From the NCBI GenBank assembly GCA_963812775.1, contig CAWEWH010000009.1, positions 310,001 to 374,000 of the forward strand: a stretch of DNA of 64,000 bases, read 5' to 3'. The stretch is from CAWEWH01 sp963812775. Lineage in GTDB: Bacteria > Pseudomonadota > Alphaproteobacteria > Rhizobiales > Beijerinckiaceae. The number at the start of each line of letters is the position of its first letter. The first letter of the stretch is position 1. Under the pieces are notes generated by a model that was not told the DNA's origin, searched no databases, and saw nothing but the letters and a program-made list of their open reading frames with translations. Both the position numbers and the translations under genes were made by a program. This document shows, in pieces, positions 61,362-64,000 of the stretch.

Positions 61362-62189
61362 TCAGGCGGCCCGGCCCTGAGCTTCGGCTTCGCCATGCAG
61401 GCGAAGGATGCGGTCGGTGAACTGGACGACCGCCTCGAGCGTCTCGGCCGGGCGCTCGCGGTGCGGGGCATGGCCGCCGTCCTCGAGGATCAGCGTCTCG
61501 ACCGGGCAGTAGCATTCCTCCTGCGCCGCCGCGACCTGCTCGAGCGTGCCGTAGGGATCGCGGTCGCCCTGCACGATGAGGACGGGCACGCGGATATAGG
61601 CGAGCGGCTCGACGATGTCGAAGGCGCGGAAGCGCGGATCGAGCCAGGCATCGTTCCAGCCCCGGAAGGCGTTGTCGACATTGCGCGTGATGGCGCGCGA
61701 GCCGTTGCCGCAAGCCGTCGGCCGCATAGGCGTCGCGCGCCTTCGCGATTGCCACGATGCCCTCTTCCTCGACGAAGAAGTGCGGCGCGAAGCAGCACGA
61801 GGCCGCGCACGCGATGGTCCTGCACCGATCCGGCATAGATGGCCGCGATCGAGGCGCCGTCGCTGTGGCCGAGCAGGATGCCGCGCCTGAAGCCGATCTT
61901 GTCGAGGAGCGGCAGGCAGCACATCGAGCGCTTCGCGCTGCATGTAGTCGAGCGGCCGCGGCAGCCTGACGGGAGACGAGCGGCCATAGCCGGCGCGCGA
62001 ATAGGCGAAGACGCCGCAGCCGGTGCGCTCGGCGAGGCGCTGCGGGAACTCGCCCCAGGTGCTGACCGAGCCGAGCCCCTCGTGCAGCATGACGATGGTC
62101 GGGGCCGCGTCGGGCGGCGGGCCGATGAAGCGCACCTCGAGCATGGTGCCGGCGACCGAGAGCGTGTGGTCGGCGACCGGCACGCTCAT
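61362..62189 (-). pseudogene. Alpha/beta-fold hydrolase of the box cluster, three frameshifts
   Basis: About 275-residue serine hydrolase, patched over frames. The oxyanion His-Glu-Gly is in VMLHEGLGSVSTWG, the nucleophile elbow is LLGHSDGAS, the acid residue is in VQGDRDPYG, and the catalytic His in LEDGGHAPHRERP. Breaks are near 61915, 61797 and 61715, each relieved by removing one base. Its ATG overlaps the stop of the ligase gene (ATGA), so the two are coupled. Alpha/beta hydrolases often accompany box genes and may hydrolyse an acyl-CoA or lactone intermediate; the substrate is unproven. Confidence 0.8.
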
Positions 62190-63796
62190 GCCGAGGCCCG
62201 CGCCTTGTCTTGCGGAGTGTCCTGCGCCTGATCCTGCGCCCGCGCCTTGCTGTCGTCGGGGCCGCGCAGCTTGAAGCGCTGGATCTTGCCGGTCGCGGTC
62301 TTCGGCAGGTCGTCGACGATCTCGATCCAGCGCGGATATTTCCAGGGGCCGACGGTGCGCTTGACATGCTCCTTGAGGTCCTCGGCCAGCGCCGCACCCG
62401 TCGCGCCGCTGCCGTCCTTCAGCACGACGAAGGCCTTCGGCTTCAAGAGCCCGTCATCGTCCTCGCGGCCGACGACAGCGGCTTCCAGCACGGCCGGATG
62501 GGTGATCAGCGCCGACTCCACCTCGAAGGGCGACACCCAGATGCCGCACACCTTGAACATGTCGTCGGTGCGGCCGCAGTAGCGGTAGATGCCGTCCGGC
62601 GTCGCGGATGTACTTGTCGCCGGTGCGGGTCCATTCGCCCTGGAAGGTGCGGCGCGATTTGGCGCGCTGGTTCCAGTAGCCCTCGGCGCTCGAGGGGCCG
62701 CGCACCAGGAGCTCGCCGACCTCGCCGTCGGCCACGTCCTTGTCGTCCTCGTCGACGAGACGGACATCGTAGCCGGGCACCGGCACGCCGGAGGTGCCGT
62801 AGCGCAGCGCGTCCGGCAGGTTGCGACATGAAGATGTGCAGCATCTCGGTCGAGCCGATGCCGTCGAGAATGTCGACGCCCATGCGCCGCTTCCATTCGA
62901 GGCCGAGATGCTCCGGCAACGCCTCGCCGGCCGAGACGCAGAGCCGCAGCCGCGGCGAGCCGTTGCCGCGGCGTGCAGTTGGGGTCGGCCAGCAGCGCCG
63001 CGTAGAGCGTCGGCACGCCGAAGAACAAGGTCGGCTGGTGCGTCTTCAGGATGTCGAGGATCGACGGGCGGGCGTCGGCCGGTCCGGACAGCAGGAAGGC
63101 GCTGGCGCCGACCCACATGGGGAACGTCATGGCATTGCCGAGCCCGTAGGCGAAGAAGAGCTTGGCGGCCGAGTAGCAGACGTCGTCGGGCCTGATGCCG
63201 AGCACGCCCTCGCCGTAGAGCCGCGCCGTGGCCGCGAGGCTGGAATGCACGTGGCGGGCGCCCTTCGGCACGCCGGTCGAGCCGGACGAGTAGAGCCAGA
63301 ACGCGGTCTCGTCGGCATGCGTGGCGGCCGGCTTCGCGGCGGCCGGCGCCTGCGCCAGGAGATCCCGCAAGCTTGTGTGGGACGAAGCTGCTTCGCCGAC
63401 CACAATCGTGGCCTTGAGGTGCGTGAGCCCGGCGGCCGCCGCCTCGGCGACCGCCACAAGAGGGGCCGACACGAACAAGGCCTTGGCGCGCGAATCCTCC
63501 AGCATGTAGCGCACCTGATCGGCCGGCAGCAGCGTATTGATCGGCACCGGCACGATGCCCGCCCGCATGGCGCCCCAGAAGATCACCGGAAAGTCGATCG
63601 TGTCCTGCACCAGCATCAGGACGCGGTCCTCGGGGCCAAGGCCCAGCTTCATGAGCGCCGGGCCGACGCGTGACACCCGCTCGAGCAATGCCCCATAGGT
63701 GAGCGTCGCGGTGGGATCGGCGAACGCGAGCTTGCCGCCGCGTCCCTCCTGGACGTTGCGATCGACGAAGTCGGCGGCCGCGTTGTAGCTCGCCAT
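62186..63796 (-). pseudogene. Benzoate-CoA ligase, three frameshifts
   Basis: AMP-forming acyl-CoA synthetase that activates benzoate to benzoyl-CoA, the substrate of BoxAB. Readable motifs are FWLYSSGSTGVPKGARH (AMP-binding), KLFFAYGLGNAMTFPM, GIGSTEMLHIFMS and GIYRYCGRTDDMFKVCGIWVSP, ending in LPKTATGKIQRFKLR with the catalytic Lys. The YGLGNAM stretch is typical of benzoate-CoA ligases. Breaks are near 62970, 62825 and 62603, each equal to one extra base. A BoxR-like half-palindrome is 40 bases upstream. First gene of the operon in this window. Confidence 0.85.
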
Positions 63797-63835
63797 CAGT
63801 GCACCATCGTTCCCTCGCCTGGTGTGCCTTGCCCG

Positions 63836-63847
63836 ACACTATAGTGC
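63836..63847. promoter_or_regulatory. BoxR-type operator upstream of the benzoate-CoA ligase
   Basis: ACACTATAGTGC matches the CACTATAGTGC core of the boxC-upstream sites, 40 bases before the ligase start codon. An extra TGCACT half-site lies at the start codon itself. It suggests that the ligase and boxC promoters are controlled together. The region to the window end (63850-64000) holds nothing else I can support. Confidence 0.5.
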
Positions 63848-64000
63848 CCCCCGAACGCGGCCAATCCAGGGCTTTGAACCAAACGGCCGGGCGCTCGCGG
63901 CCCCGCCAGAACATCGGCCCCTAGCAGCCGTTGCCGCATCGCACTACCCTCGCCTGGGGCGTGTGACGGGATTTGCCGGTGGCGCCCTCAATTGCGCATG

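Overview
The window is GC-rich chromosomal DNA from an alphaproteobacterium, most likely order Hyphomicrobiales (Rhizobiales). Supporting signs are EcfG-type general-stress promoters (GGAAC-N16/17-CGTT), a NepR-like protein, DUF1236/DUF3309/DUF4337-type proteins, an ArsR-methyltransferase next to metF-metH, and many short palindromic intergenic repeats of the kind common in Bradyrhizobium/Xanthobacteraceae-like genomes. The genus cannot be fixed from the sequence alone. I see no tRNA, rRNA, CRISPR array, phage or integron.

Layout. 0-8.6 kb: end of a PhzF-like gene, cell-wall enzymes (lytic transglycosylase, AmpD-type amidase), a glycine-zipper lipoprotein, a TerB-DnaJ protein, a MacAB-like export operon, a GNAT acetyltransferase and a broken DUF374 acyltransferase. 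8.7-14.8 kb: methionine-cycle operon (ArsR-methyltransferase regulator, metF, metH) and a cold-shock gene. 15-20.4 kb: SGNH hydrolase, TPR-caspase protein (frameshifted), trans-aconitate methyltransferase and MltB-type transglycosylase. 20.4-24 kb: an operon that has lost most of its ArsR regulator but kept promoter and operator (SRPBCC, DUF899, GyrI-like), then frameshifted ettA. 24-28 kb: a small stress locus with EcfG promoters and a NepR-like protein, a serine-hydrolase remnant and a hybrid histidine kinase. 28-34.6 kb: SDR, aminotransferase and P450 genes on the minus strand, and a NitT/TauT-type ABC transporter on the plus strand. 34.6-44.1 kb: small exported proteins, PiT phosphate transporter plus its DUF47 partner, 5'-3' exonuclease, DJ-1/PfpI protein and a frameshifted MATE pump, separated by palindromic mosaics. 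44.1-49.8 kb: a small TIR/TSD-bounded insertion carrying a VOC gene, a TetR-desaturase pair, a CYP153-like P450 and a 2-hydroxyacid dehydrogenase. 49.8-57 kb: orphan NitT-type binding protein, a metallophosphoesterase-radical SAM fusion, TVP38 membrane protein, ParA-like ATPase, transglutaminase-like protease and class II aldolase. 57-64 kb: aerobic benzoyl-CoA (box) pathway on the minus strand (ligase, alpha/beta hydrolase, boxC, boxB, boxR) with repeated TGCACTAT operator sites. boxA is not in the window.

How genes work together. Benzoate would be activated to benzoyl-CoA by the ligase, epoxidised by BoxB (with an unlinked BoxA reductase) and ring-opened by BoxC under BoxR control. MetF supplies methyl-tetrahydrofolate to MetH, probably under the divergently placed regulator's own dyad operator. 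DUF47 and PiT form a phosphate uptake unit.

Caveat on quality. At least 25 single-base frameshifts break otherwise well-conserved proteins. About 20 lie between 58.2 and 63.0 kb, and all but one or two behave like one extra base. Consensus errors are the likeliest cause, so genes marked as frameshifted pseudogenes may be intact in the organism. The most unusual biological items are the TIR/TSD element with a VOC cargo gene, the phosphoesterase-radical SAM fusion, the decapitated ArsR operon and the paired 77-bp palindromes at 31.7-31.9 kb.
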